From the NCBI RefSeq assembly GCF_024298965.1, contig NZ_CP085193.1:4712001-4776000 (forward strand): 64,000 nucleotides of DNA. The letters run 5' to 3'. Under the pieces are notes generated by a model. The model made no database searches, was not told the origin of the DNA, and was given only the letters and a program-made list of their open reading frames with translations. A program made the position numbers and the translations under genes. The number at the start of each line of letters is the position of its first letter. Positions within the stretch are counted from its first letter, which is position 1. This DNA is from Streptomyces rapamycinicus NRRL 5491. GTDB lineage: Bacteria; Actinomycetota; Actinomycetes; Streptomycetales; Streptomycetaceae. Positions 44,599 to 51,954 of this stretch are shown one piece after another.

Positions 44599-44786
44599 GT
44601 GAGCACGGACATCCACGGCTGCATCGAGACCCGCCATCCGTGTGCCGATCACGACTGGTACGACGACGAGCCGTGGCTGTACGCCATGGACCCGGCAGTG
44701 GCTGGGAGCACGTCTTCGCCGTGATGAAGGCCCTGGCAGGACGCTTCGGCCCACGAGGGGTTCGGCTGGTCGCCTACTTCGACTGA
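44599..44786 (+). pseudogene. Wrecked immunity-like hypothetical gene
   Basis: From GTG 44599 the frame reads MSTDIHGCIETRHP...DWYDDEPWLYAMD, the start of a common Streptomyces hypothetical family (MSTDIHGxIE...). It then stops early. In another frame the C-terminal end GWEHVFAVMKALAGRFG... LVAYFD follows directly and ends at 44786. The middle of the gene is missing and the two ends are out of frame, so it is a deletion relic between tails 3 and 4. Confidence 0.55.
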
Positions 44787-44803
44787 TCCGCGCCGTACTA
44801 CGG

Positions 44804-44854
44804 GGCACGCACGGGGTTTCTTGCCCGATAGGCGTGGCCGAAGCCGTCGGGTGA
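44804..44854 (+). pseudogene. msrA tail 4
   Basis: GTHGVSCPIGVAEAVG and TGA, the msrA C-terminus with one inserted codon. It begins right after GTACTAC, which also precedes the core in tail 1, so an internal piece may have been lost. Confidence 0.7.
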
Positions 44855-44875
44855 CCACTGGCGTCACGTCACCCC

Positions 44876-44959
44876 TGCCAGACCGGCGTTGCCCCGCTGG
44901 AAGCTGAGGGCGCCGCCTCCGTCATTCGGGCGATGTGATATCTCGGACTCGATACGCTG
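44876..44959 (+). repeat. msrA tail 5 (frameshifted) plus copy of the DUF6247 promoter block
   Basis: TGCCAGACCGGCGTTGCCCC (44876-44895) matches the CPTGIAP codons of tail 2. GCTGGAAGCTGAGGGC (44896-44911) is identical to the end of tail 2, with one base lost between. At 44925-44959, TTCGGGCGATG...ACTCGATACGCTG repeats the block upstream of the DUF6247 gene (42623-42659) with about six differences. So tail and promoter recur together although the gene is gone here. Confidence 0.6.
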
Positions 44960-45017
44960 AGTGCGGCTGCGTGCCGCTTCGGGCGCGGACCGGTCCGGGG
45001 TTGCGTGGCTGCCGTTG

Positions 45018-47411
45018 TCAGGCGGAGTCGGAGCGCGCCTGCCGCAGGTTGTCCCGCACGGTACGCGTCACGGGGTGGTCCTCGCCCAGGACTCGGACGC
45101 ATGCGGTGAGGGTCTGTTCGTACAGCGGGATGGCGCGGTTCAGGTCTCCTGCTCCTTGGTAGGCGTGGGCGAGGTTGTTGCGGGAAGCCAGGGTGTCGGG
45201 GTGGTCTTCGCCCAGGATCCGCACCCGGTCGGCGAGGGTCTGCTCGTGCAGGGGGATGGCACGGTTCGGGTCCCCCGCCGCTTTATAGGCCCCCGCGAGG
45301 TTGTTGCGGGAAGTCAGGGTCTGGGGATGGTCTTCGCCCAGCACCCGGAGGTGGTCGGTGAGGCTGTGCTCGTACAGGGGGATGGCGCGGCCCAGATTCC
45401 CCGCCGCCAGGTAGATCCCCGCGAGGTTGTTGCGGGAGGTCAGGGTGTCGGGGTGGTCTTCGCCCAGGATCCGGATCCGGCCGTCGAGCGTCTGCTTGGA
45501 CAGGCGGACGGCCCGGACCAGATCGCCTTTCAACTCATAGGAGTAGGCCAGGTTGTTGCAGGAGTTCAGGGTCTGGGGGTGGTCCTTGCCCAGAATCCGG
45601 ATCTGGTCGCTGAGGGTCTGCTTCTGGAGGGGGATGGCCCGGTTCGGGTTCCCCGCCGCCTGATAGGCGGTGGCGAGGCTGTGACGCGAGCTCAGGGTGT
45701 TGGGGTGGTCATCGCCCAGTACCCGGATGTGGTCGGTGAGAGTCTGTTCGTACAGGGGGATGGCACGAGCGAGATTCCCCGCGTTGAGGTGGGCCCCTGC
45801 GAGGCTGTGACGATAGATCAGGGTGTGGGGGTGGTCTTCGCCCAGGATCCGGATGCTGTCGGTAAGGGTCTGTTCGTGCAGGGAGATCGCCTGGTTCAGG
45901 TTCTCTGCCATTTGGTAGGCCCTGGCGAGGCTGTGCCGACAAGCCAGGGTGGTGGGGTCGTCCTCGCCGTGGAGCCGGGCTGAGGCAGCGGCGGCCCGTT
46001 CGGCGTAGGCGGTGGCTTGGGCGGGTTGGCGCTGGCTCAGCAGGAAGCGGGACGTGCCGTGCAGGATGAGGGCGGTGTCCGTAGTGTCTGTGCGGAAATG
46101 GGCGGCATGGGTCTCGATGTGGGGGAGCAGGTCGCGCCAGCGTGGCCATTCCGTCGGGTTGGTCTCCGGATCCTGAGGGAGGGCGGCCATGAGGAGGGAT
46201 GTGCTGGTGGCGCGGGCTTCGGTGATGGCGCCTTCGGTGCGGTGGGGGTCGTCAGGGTCGGGGGTGCGGGCGACGGCTTGAACCAGGCGGTGCGTGGCCA
46301 CGGCGGTCTCGGTGAGCGTGATCATGCTGAAGTCGGCGAGGAGGGCCAGGGCGTCGGATTCCGCGCCAGGGTCCTCGGCAAGGCCGTCCAACAGGTCGCG
46401 GGGGATCTCGTTCGGAGCGAGCCAGGCCATGATCTGAAGCAGGCGAACGGCCAAGGGATCACGGTTGGCGATCGTGTCGACGGTGACGCGCCAGGTGCGG
46501 GCGATCGTGGTGCTGTGAGGGTCGCCGTTGCCGGGGGTGGCGAGCATGCGGGCGGTCTGCGCACGGAAGCGTTCCAGGTAGCCGGAGAAGGTGCTGCGTG
46601 TACGGCGGACGTACGTACCGGCCTGCTCCAGTGCCAGAGGCAAACAGCCCAGTTCCGCGGCCAGTTCAGCGGCGGCCGAGTGCTCGGCGGCACCGTTTCG
46701 ACCGGCCAAGTGGCACAGCAGGCCGACGGCGGCCTCCAGGCCCAGCACGTCCAGGTGCAGCGGCTCGTCGGCCAGCGCGTCCCAGCCGTGGCTGAGGCGG
46801 CTGGTGACGAGGTGGCTGCCACCGGTCAGCCTGGCCAGATAGGGGGCGAGGTGGTGAGGGTCGGTGGCGTTGTCGAAGACCAGAAGCCACCCGGAATGGG
46901 TCTCCAGCCAGGCCAGGGCCCATTCGGCCAGGACGTCGCTCGCGATGGTGCTGGCATCGATTCCAGGAGTGAGACGGGCGGTGAGCTGGGCGAGGGACGC
47001 GGTGATGGTCTCGGGGATCTCGGCATTGATCCACCAGACCGCCGTGTACTCGGTGCGGTGACCATGGGCGTAGTGCAGGGCCAGGGAGGACTTCCCGATT
47101 CCGCCCAGACCGGAGACGGTCTGTGTCACTACCTGCGTGGCGGCCCGCGCGTTTCCAGGGTGCAGGGCACGTTTCAGGTTGGCCGTTTCCTCCTCCCGGC
47201 CGACGAATCGGTGGGAGACGGGCCGTGGAAGGTTGTGCGTCCCGTGTGGCGTGGGCAGGCCTGCCGGTGACGGTAGTGCCACCGGGGTTTGGACACGCAC
47301 GTCTCCTGCGTGGACGGTGCCGTAATTGGTGCCCACGGCAGGTGACCGGCTCCCAGAGGTGGCTGGACCGGGCTGGGGCGGTAAGGCGGGCTGCGTGATA
47401 TCTCCGGTCAC
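45018..47411 (-). CDS. NLR-like STAND NTPase (NB-ARC/TPR) with N-terminal signalling motif
   Basis: A 797-residue protein. Residues ~18-40 carry the motif SRSPAVGTNYGTVHAGD, shared with the upstream gene's C-terminus. The NB-ARC-type core follows: VGREEETANLKRAL, P-loop SGLGGIGKSS (~100-109), Walker-B-like WLLVFDNATD, GGSHLVTSR sensor, GCLPLALEQAG. An intermediate helical region precedes about nine 42-residue TPRs (ILGEDHPDTLASRNNLAHAY...). This is the effector-less layout of bacterial NLRs used in anti-phage defence. GTG 47411 starts 10 bp after the partner gene. Confidence 0.88.
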   Translation of the reverse strand: MTGDITQPALPPQPGPATSGSRSPAVGTNYGTVHAGDVRVQTPVALPSPAGLPTPHGTHNLPRPVSHRFVGREEETANLKRALHPGNARAATQVVTQTVSGLGGIGKSSLALHYAHGHRTEYTAVWWINAEIPETITASLAQLTARLTPGIDASTIASDVLAEWALAWLETHSGWLLVFDNATDPHHLAPYLARLTGGSHLVTSRLSHGWDALADEPLHLDVLGLEAAVGLLCHLAGRNGAAEHSAAAELAAELGCLPLALEQAGTYVRRTRSTFSGYLERFRAQTARMLATPGNGDPHSTTIARTWRVTVDTIANRDPLAVRLLQIMAWLAPNEIPRDLLDGLAEDPGAESDALALLADFSMITLTETAVATHRLVQAVARTPDPDDPHRTEGAITEARATSTSLLMAALPQDPETNPTEWPRWRDLLPHIETHAAHFRTDTTDTALILHGTSRFLLSQRQPAQATAYAERAAAASARLHGEDDPTTLACRHSLARAYQMAENLNQAISLHEQTLTDSIRILGEDHPHTLIYRHSLAGAHLNAGNLARAIPLYEQTLTDHIRVLGDDHPNTLSSRHSLATAYQAAGNPNRAIPLQKQTLSDQIRILGKDHPQTLNSCNNLAYSYELKGDLVRAVRLSKQTLDGRIRILGEDHPDTLTSRNNLAGIYLAAGNLGRAIPLYEHSLTDHLRVLGEDHPQTLTSRNNLAGAYKAAGDPNRAIPLHEQTLADRVRILGEDHPDTLASRNNLAHAYQGAGDLNRAIPLYEQTLTACVRVLGEDHPVTRTVRDNLRQARSDSA

Positions 47412-47421
47412 GAGAACGGGC

Positions 47422-47850
47422 TCAGGAGTGGTCGCCGGTGTGGATGGTGCCGTAGTTGTTGTGCACGGCTGGTGACCTCTCCCCCGAGGTGGTCACGGTC
47501 ACCGTGGCGGCTGCGGCCGGGCGGGCCCACCCAGCGATCTCGGCGGCGAGCGTCGGATCCGCGGCCAGCAGGCGGCGGATCTGGACGCGCACCATCGCCA
47601 CCAGGTCCGCGTCATCGGGCGCACCGGCCAGTTCGGAGACGCTGTCCGCGATGGCGTCCTGTTCGGCAGTCGGCTGAGTATCGGGCGCGTCGCGGCCAGT
47701 GAGGCGGAGCAGGAGGCGCCGGCCGAAGGAAACGGTCGCGTCGGCGGCATCGCTCTCCACGCGGGCCAGTACTGCCGTGCCGTAGGCGGTGACGGCTGCG
47801 GTGGCGTACGGCGTGAGGTCTTGCGCGAGCTGGATCGCGTCCACGGACAT
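47422..47850 (-). CDS. Putative amyloid-motif effector partner of the NLR
   Basis: A 142-residue protein. Residues ~1-110 are predicted helical with a hydrophobic first segment (LTPYATAAVTAYGTAVLARV), then DAIADSVSELAGAPDDADLV and VRIQ-type helices. Residues ~121-140 (TSGERSPAVHNNYGTIHTGD) match residues 18-37 of the adjacent NLR at about 15 of 20 positions. A helical effector with a C-terminal motif copied at the NLR N-terminus is the layout of BASS-type amyloid signalling pairs with Bell/HeLo-like toxins. Family membership is inferred and not proven. It is the first gene of the operon; the start is at ATG 47850. Confidence 0.7.
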   Translation of the reverse strand: MSVDAIQLAQDLTPYATAAVTAYGTAVLARVESDAADATVSFGRRLLLRLTGRDAPDTQPTAEQDAIADSVSELAGAPDDADLVAMVRVQIRRLLAADPTLAAEIAGWARPAAAATVTVTTSGERSPAVHNNYGTIHTGDHS

Positions 47851-47930
47851 AGCAACATCCCCCTGGAGATTCACGAGCCGCCGGCGCCCCGATACGCGGC
47901 GGTGCGGTGGGCCATCCAGCCTAGCCATCA

Positions 47931-48005
47931 CTCCTGCCACTTCGGCCGAGGCGCTCTTTGCCACTTCGACCGGGACGCTCCTGCCACTTCGGCCGGGACG
48001 CTCCG
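47931..48005. repeat. 23-bp degenerate tandem repeat
   Basis: CTCCTGCCACTTCGGCCG-type units begin at 47931, ~47954 and ~47978, with a partial fourth. They lie between the effector start and the ruined integrase, in about 420 bp (47851-48269) that otherwise hold only relics. Confidence 0.6.
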
Positions 48006-48162
48006 GAGTATGCGCGGACGTCGTTGTCCGGGTGGGCGTCCACGACTTCCCACCCCTCGCGAGTACACAGCGCAGCGGCAGTCCTACTCCTGGTGCGCGA
48101 TGCCCCAGACCCGCGCCGCCCCGGTCCTGGCTGCTCCTGACGTAGATCGCGTAGATCGCTGC
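48002..48162 (-). pseudogene. Ruined N-terminus of a second serine recombinase
   Basis: Reading leftward from 48162: AAIYAIYVRSSQDRGGAGLG, then after one extra base IAHQE-stop-DCR, then after another shift ALCTREGWEVVDAHPDND and VRAYSG. This is the start of a large serine recombinase catalytic domain (nucleophile Ser in YVRSSQD) of the GAGLG(V/I)ARQEEDC type. It differs from the intact integrase (YARISADLARDGHGVEDQ). With two frameshifts and a stop, it is dead. It sits in the same orientation as the live integrase, next to the last msrA-like tail. Confidence 0.7.
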
Positions 48163-48187
48163 TCGGCGTGGCCCCGCGGACGGCTGG
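48162..48187 (+). pseudogene. Probable msrA tail 6
   Basis: CTCGGCGTGGCCCCGCGGAC followed by GGCTGG matches the end of tail 3 (ATCGGCGTGGCCCCTGCGGA...) with one missing base and few changes. It is short, and I rely on its exact contact with the ruined integrase N-terminus, which mirrors the int-tail arrangement at 42.2 kb. Confidence 0.4.
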
Positions 48188-48269
48188 CGGCGACTGGCGG
48201 CCGACGCGCCCCGTCCAAGCCCCCGCGGACTGCCGGGTTCCGGGAGTCGTACGTCCCGGGCTCGGCCGT

Positions 48270-48683
48270 TTACCGCCCCGCCGGGGCGGCTGCGGCAACG
48301 CCGTCGATCTCGACGAGTACGCCCTCGCGCACGAGTTGTGTGACCACCGTGGTCCGGGCGGGCAGCGGAGAGCGATCCGCGAAGAACTCCGCGTACACGC
48401 GGTTGAAGGCGGCGAAGTGGCCGCGGTCGCTGAGGTAGCAGGTGCACTTGACGATCAGGTCCTTGCCGCTGCCGGCCGCGGCGAAGACCGCGACGAGGTT
48501 GCGCAGGACCTGCCGCACCTGGGCATCGAAGTCGGCCGGTATCTCGTGCGTAACGGGGTCGAGCGGGCCCTGCCCGGAGGTGAAGATCAGCTCACCGACC
48601 CTGATGGCCTGGGACAACGGGGGCTCGGTGCCGTCGGAGAAGCGTACGAACGGGGCGTTCTCGGTGTGGATGCCTTCGATCAT
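48270..48683 (-). CDS. RidA-family enamine/imine deaminase-like protein
   Basis: A 137-residue YjgF/YER057c/UK114-family protein. The core shows FSDGTEPPLSQAIRVGELIF then TSGQGPLD, the typical DFDAQVRQVLRNLVAVFAAA, CTCYLSDRGHFAAFN, and the conserved arginine region PARTTVVTQLVREGVLVEID. Relatives hydrolyse reactive 2-aminoacrylate-like enamines. ATG 48683 is preferred over GTG 48701 because GGAG lies at fitting distance and the conserved region begins there. It is the first gene beyond the msrA array and is divergent from the SpoIIE-type phosphatase. Confidence 0.88.
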   Translation of the reverse strand: MIEGIHTENAPFVRFSDGTEPPLSQAIRVGELIFTSGQGPLDPVTHEIPADFDAQVRQVLRNLVAVFAAAGSGKDLIVKCTCYLSDRGHFAAFNRVYAEFFADRSPLPARTTVVTQLVREGVLVEIDGVAAAAPAGR

Positions 48684-48792
48684 GGAGGCATTCTCCGTCA
48701 CGGACGCCGTACCGCTACATGGCGAGACGCACGGAAGGGGAATAATAGGGCATTACGGGCGCAGTGGCGGAGCGTGCAAGAGGCGGTGGCGG

Positions 48793-50205
48793 ATGACGGA
48801 CGACGGCGACGGCGGGGGCAGGGGCGCATGGGGTCGTGCCCCGGCGCGGCTGAGCGAACTGCTGGGGCTCGTCGGGGCCGCGCTCCTCGACGAGCGCGAC
48901 CGGTCCGCCTTCCCGGAGGAGACCACCCGGCGCCTGGGCGCGTCGCTCCATCACGGCCGTACCGTCCGCGCGCTCGTGGAGATGGTGATCCCGAAACTGG
49001 CGGACGCGTCCGTGGTCGTCCTGCCCGCGAGCGGACGACGTACGCACTGGCACCGGGCGGGTCCGGGCGATGGCCGGGCCGCCGGGGAGGTGGCGGTCGA
49101 AACACTCGAGCGGATACCCAAGGTCGCGGACGCGCTGCACGGGCTCCAACCGCGCCCCGCCGTCGTACGCCCCAAGGAGATGGCCGCGCTCGACGACATC
49201 CTGCCGGGTGAGCTCGTTCAGGGTGAGGAGGCGCTGGTGGTCCAGCTCGCCGCGGGAGGCGTACCGGCCGGTGCGCTGATCATGCTGCGCGGCCCGGAGC
49301 GTGCCCGCTTCCAGGACGCCGACATCGAACTGGCGCATCAGTTCGCCGTAAGGGCCGGACTCGCGCTGGCGACGGCGGCGCTCTACTCGCAGCAGGCCCA
49401 CACCATCGCCGTCCTGCAAGCCAGCATGGCTCCGGAGCCGCTGCCGGTGGCCGACGGCCTCAGGCTCGGCGCCGCCTACCGGCCGGCCGCGGAGGCACTG
49501 CACATCAGCGGCGACTTCTACCACGTGGCCCCTTGCCCCGCGGGCGGGGTCAGGTTCTTCTTCGGCGATGTGTCCGGCAAGGGTGCGGAGGCCGCGGTGC
49601 TGGCAGGGCACGTACGGCAGAGCATGCGCACCCTGGCCATGGTCAAGAAGGGGCCCGATCCACTGGGCGACCTCCAGCTGCTCAACGACCTCGTCATCAG
49701 CGCCGGTCAACGCTTCACGACCCTGGTCACGGGCTCCGCCCGGCCCTGCGACGACGGCTCGGTGAAGGTGGAGATCGCCAGCGGCGGCCACCTCCCCCCG
49801 CTCGCGCTTCGTGGCGACGGGAAGGTGGAGGAGATCGTCTGCGAGGGCATGCTCGTCGGGGCGGTGCCCGATCCCAGTTTCGGCTGTACGGAGCTCCGCC
49901 TCGAACCGGGTGAGCTGATGCTTCTCTACAGCGACGGGGTCACCGAGGCACGAGGCGGGATGAGCGGACGGGAGATATACGGCGACGAACGCCTCGTCGA
50001 CGCGCTGGCCAGCTGTGTCGGCATGCAGGCACCGTCGGTCGCCGAGCGGCTGGAGCTCCTCACGGCCGAATGGCTCGCCGGCCGCCCGCACGACGACATC
50101 TCCATCCTGACGCTTCAGGCACCGCCCCGCCGTGGCTCACCACCGCACCGTCAGCCCGCGGGCCCCGGCGGGTCCGCGAGCACCGGGGAGCCCGTGAGCC
50201 CATGA
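48793..50205 (+). CDS. GAF-SpoIIE-type PP2C serine phosphatase
   Basis: A 470-residue regulator phosphatase. Residues ~20-190 look like a GAF sensor (GRTVRALVEMVIPKLADASV; FQDADIELAHQFAVRAGLAL), joined by a coiled coil (AHTIAVLQASMAPEPLP) to the PP2C domain. Metal-binding acidic residues are in EALHISGDFYHV, FFGDVSGKGAEAAVLA, and LMLLYSDGVTEARG ... RPHDDISILTL. Such proteins dephosphorylate anti-anti-sigma (STAS) partners. The stop overlaps the B12-binding gene start (ATGA), so the two work in one operon. No anti-sigma or STAS gene is adjacent. Confidence 0.92.
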   Translation: MTDDGDGGGRGAWGRAPARLSELLGLVGAALLDERDRSAFPEETTRRLGASLHHGRTVRALVEMVIPKLADASVVVLPASGRRTHWHRAGPGDGRAAGEVAVETLERIPKVADALHGLQPRPAVVRPKEMAALDDILPGELVQGEEALVVQLAAGGVPAGALIMLRGPERARFQDADIELAHQFAVRAGLALATAALYSQQAHTIAVLQASMAPEPLPVADGLRLGAAYRPAAEALHISGDFYHVAPCPAGGVRFFFGDVSGKGAEAAVLAGHVRQSMRTLAMVKKGPDPLGDLQLLNDLVISAGQRFTTLVTGSARPCDDGSVKVEIASGGHLPPLALRGDGKVEEIVCEGMLVGAVPDPSFGCTELRLEPGELMLLYSDGVTEARGGMSGREIYGDERLVDALASCVGMQAPSVAERLELLTAEWLAGRPHDDISILTLQAPPRRGSPPHRQPAGPGGSASTGEPVSP

Positions 50206-51335
50206 ATGCCACCGGAATCACCGATGCCGTCCGGGCGGACTTCGACACCTGCCTGGCGGATGCGGACGAGGGCGGAGCGCTGGAGCTGGCCGTCGGTCTG
50301 GTGACGAGCGGCGTGAGCGCGGAGGACGTACTGCTCGGACTGGTGGCACCCGCCCAGGTGCGGGTCGGCGAGAGGTGGGAGTCCGGTGAGTGGACGGTGG
50401 CGCAGGAGCACGCGGCCACCCATGTCAGTAGGCTGACGGTGGACGCGGTGGCGTCCGCCGCGCCTGTGGGCGGCGGTTCACCGCGCCATGTGCTGGTGGC
50501 GTGCAGCGACGGCGAATGGCATGTGCTGCCCTCCCACATCCTCGCCGAGGTACTGCGTCTGCGCGGTTTCCAGGTGCGTTCACTGGGCGGCTCCGTCTCC
50601 CCGCACGAGCTCCTCTCGGACGTCCATCTGAACGGCCCCGACGTCGTCGCTCTCTCATGCACGCTGACGTTCAACCTCCCGCTCGCACACCGGCAGATCG
50701 AGACCTGCCGATGCGCCGGTGTCCCCGTCATGACGGGCGGCCCGGGGTTCGGCCCCGAGGGCACATGGGCGTACGCGCTGGGCGCGGACCTGTACGCGGC
50801 AGACGCCCGCGACGCGGCGGAAGCGCTGCTTCACCGCTGGCCGCCGGCGTTGTGCGGGGAGTCGTCGGTGCAGGCCGGTGCCGTGGAGGAGTACGCGGCA
50901 CTCGTCAGACGACGACCCGAGCTGCTGGCGGACTTGGCCCATGTGCTGCGTGACGTGTTCCCCGGCTTGCGGGAACGCTCGGACATCCCGGGAGGCTCGG
51001 GCAGTTCGGGCGGCTCTGGCCCCTCAGGCAGCTCGTGCCACTCTGGCAACTCGGGCCCCTCGGGCAGGGAACACGAGGAGGGCACCGACTTTCTGGGCCG
51101 GTTGCTGGATTCCCTGGCGGCGGCCGTGTTCGTCGACGACGCCCGCGTATTCACCGGGCAACTCGCCTTCGCCGCGGCGTACTTCTCCGCCCGCTCGGTT
51201 GAGCCCCGCTGCCTCCTCGCGATGACGGATGCCCTGGCCGACCGTCTGCGCGGGTCGCCCCGGACCCTCGGCACACTCTCGGCGGGGCGCCGATACCTCG
51301 TCACGCGGGAGGCGGACTCCCGCCGCCCCGAATGA
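50202..51335 (+). CDS. Cobalamin-binding-domain protein coupled to SpoIIE phosphatase
   Basis: A 377-residue protein. Residues ~10-85 form the helical B12-binding cap (ALELAVGLVTSGVSAEDVLLGL; VRVGERWESGEWTVAQEHAA). ~95-215 are the Rossmann-like B12 domain (HVLVACSDGEWHVLPSHILA; HELLSDVHLNGPDVVALSCT; MTGGPGFG). The canonical DxHxxG cobalt-ligand motif is replaced by DGEWHVLP, so His may still be available. A Gly/Ser repeat linker (~300-325) leads to a C-terminal helical domain. There is no DNA-binding head, unlike CarH/LitR. Coupling to the phosphatase suggests a light- or cobalamin-dependent input. Confidence 0.82.
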   Translation: MNATGITDAVRADFDTCLADADEGGALELAVGLVTSGVSAEDVLLGLVAPAQVRVGERWESGEWTVAQEHAATHVSRLTVDAVASAAPVGGGSPRHVLVACSDGEWHVLPSHILAEVLRLRGFQVRSLGGSVSPHELLSDVHLNGPDVVALSCTLTFNLPLAHRQIETCRCAGVPVMTGGPGFGPEGTWAYALGADLYAADARDAAEALLHRWPPALCGESSVQAGAVEEYAALVRRRPELLADLAHVLRDVFPGLRERSDIPGGSGSSGGSGPSGSSCHSGNSGPSGREHEEGTDFLGRLLDSLAAAVFVDDARVFTGQLAFAAAYFSARSVEPRCLLAMTDALADRLRGSPRTLGTLSAGRRYLVTREADSRRPE

Positions 51336-51369
51336 ACCGGACCGGTGGGGCACTGCGCGAGGAGTGAGT

Positions 51370-51468
51370 CAGCGCAACCCGCCGGAGGCGAAGATGACGT
51401 CGCCGATGATCCATGCGGCGTCCTGGGAGGCGAGGAGGGCCACCACGGGGCCGATGTCGCGCCGGCAC
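51370..51468 (-). pseudogene. C-terminal remnant of an SDR oxidoreductase
   Basis: On the minus strand the last ~30 codons read DIGPVVALLASQDAAWIIGD then VIFASGGLR and a stop, the usual SDR C-terminus. The rest of the gene, including TGxxxGxG and YxxxK, is absent. Confidence 0.65.
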
Positions 51469-51538
51469 ACCGATCCCTCCCGCCGTGGCGAACCGACACT
51501 GAAGTCACCCGAGCCGACGACACACGCTCATCGGCCTT

Positions 51539-51871
51539 CTCGTTCCGCTCGATCCCTTTGTCGACTCACTCGCCGAACGCATAGCGTCGCTGCCACCAGG
51601 CGTCATTCCAGCGGCGCTCGCCGCCGTCGACGCGGCTGAGACGTCACTTGAAGCCGGTCTGGACGCGGGAAACGCGCTACTGGGATCGCTGTTCGCCGAG
51701 CCCGCCGCAGCCGAGCTCGCTCGGGCCGCGCTCAAAGCCGGGGCGCAAACCCGTGACGGTGAACGCAACATCGAGGAGGTTCTGCGCTCACTCGACAGGC
51801 CGCGGAATCACGAGTGGAAGGTCTCCGACCTGACCACGATGGCGCCGGGAGCGGAGGCCGCGGACAAGTAG
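51539..51871 (+). pseudogene. C-terminal remnant of an enoyl-CoA hydratase/isomerase
   Basis: 110 codons without a start read LVPLDPFVDSLAERIASLPP, GVIPAALAAVDAAET, then AGNALLGSLFAEPAAAELAR and a short tail. This is like the helical C-terminus of crotonase-family proteins. The oxyanion-hole part is missing. With the SDR fragment it marks 51,340-51,950 as a graveyard. Confidence 0.55.
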
Positions 51872-51954
51872 CGGACAAGTAGCTGTATGAGCCCAGGGGT
51901 CGGCCGCCGAAAAACAGTTGGCCACCTGAACCGGCCGACCCCACGCTGTACGTC

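Noticed and set aside
47422..48447. A single long protein extending the 142-residue effector upstream
   Set aside because: The extension runs through tandem repeats and the ruined integrase; the ATG at 47850 begins the coherent helical domain.
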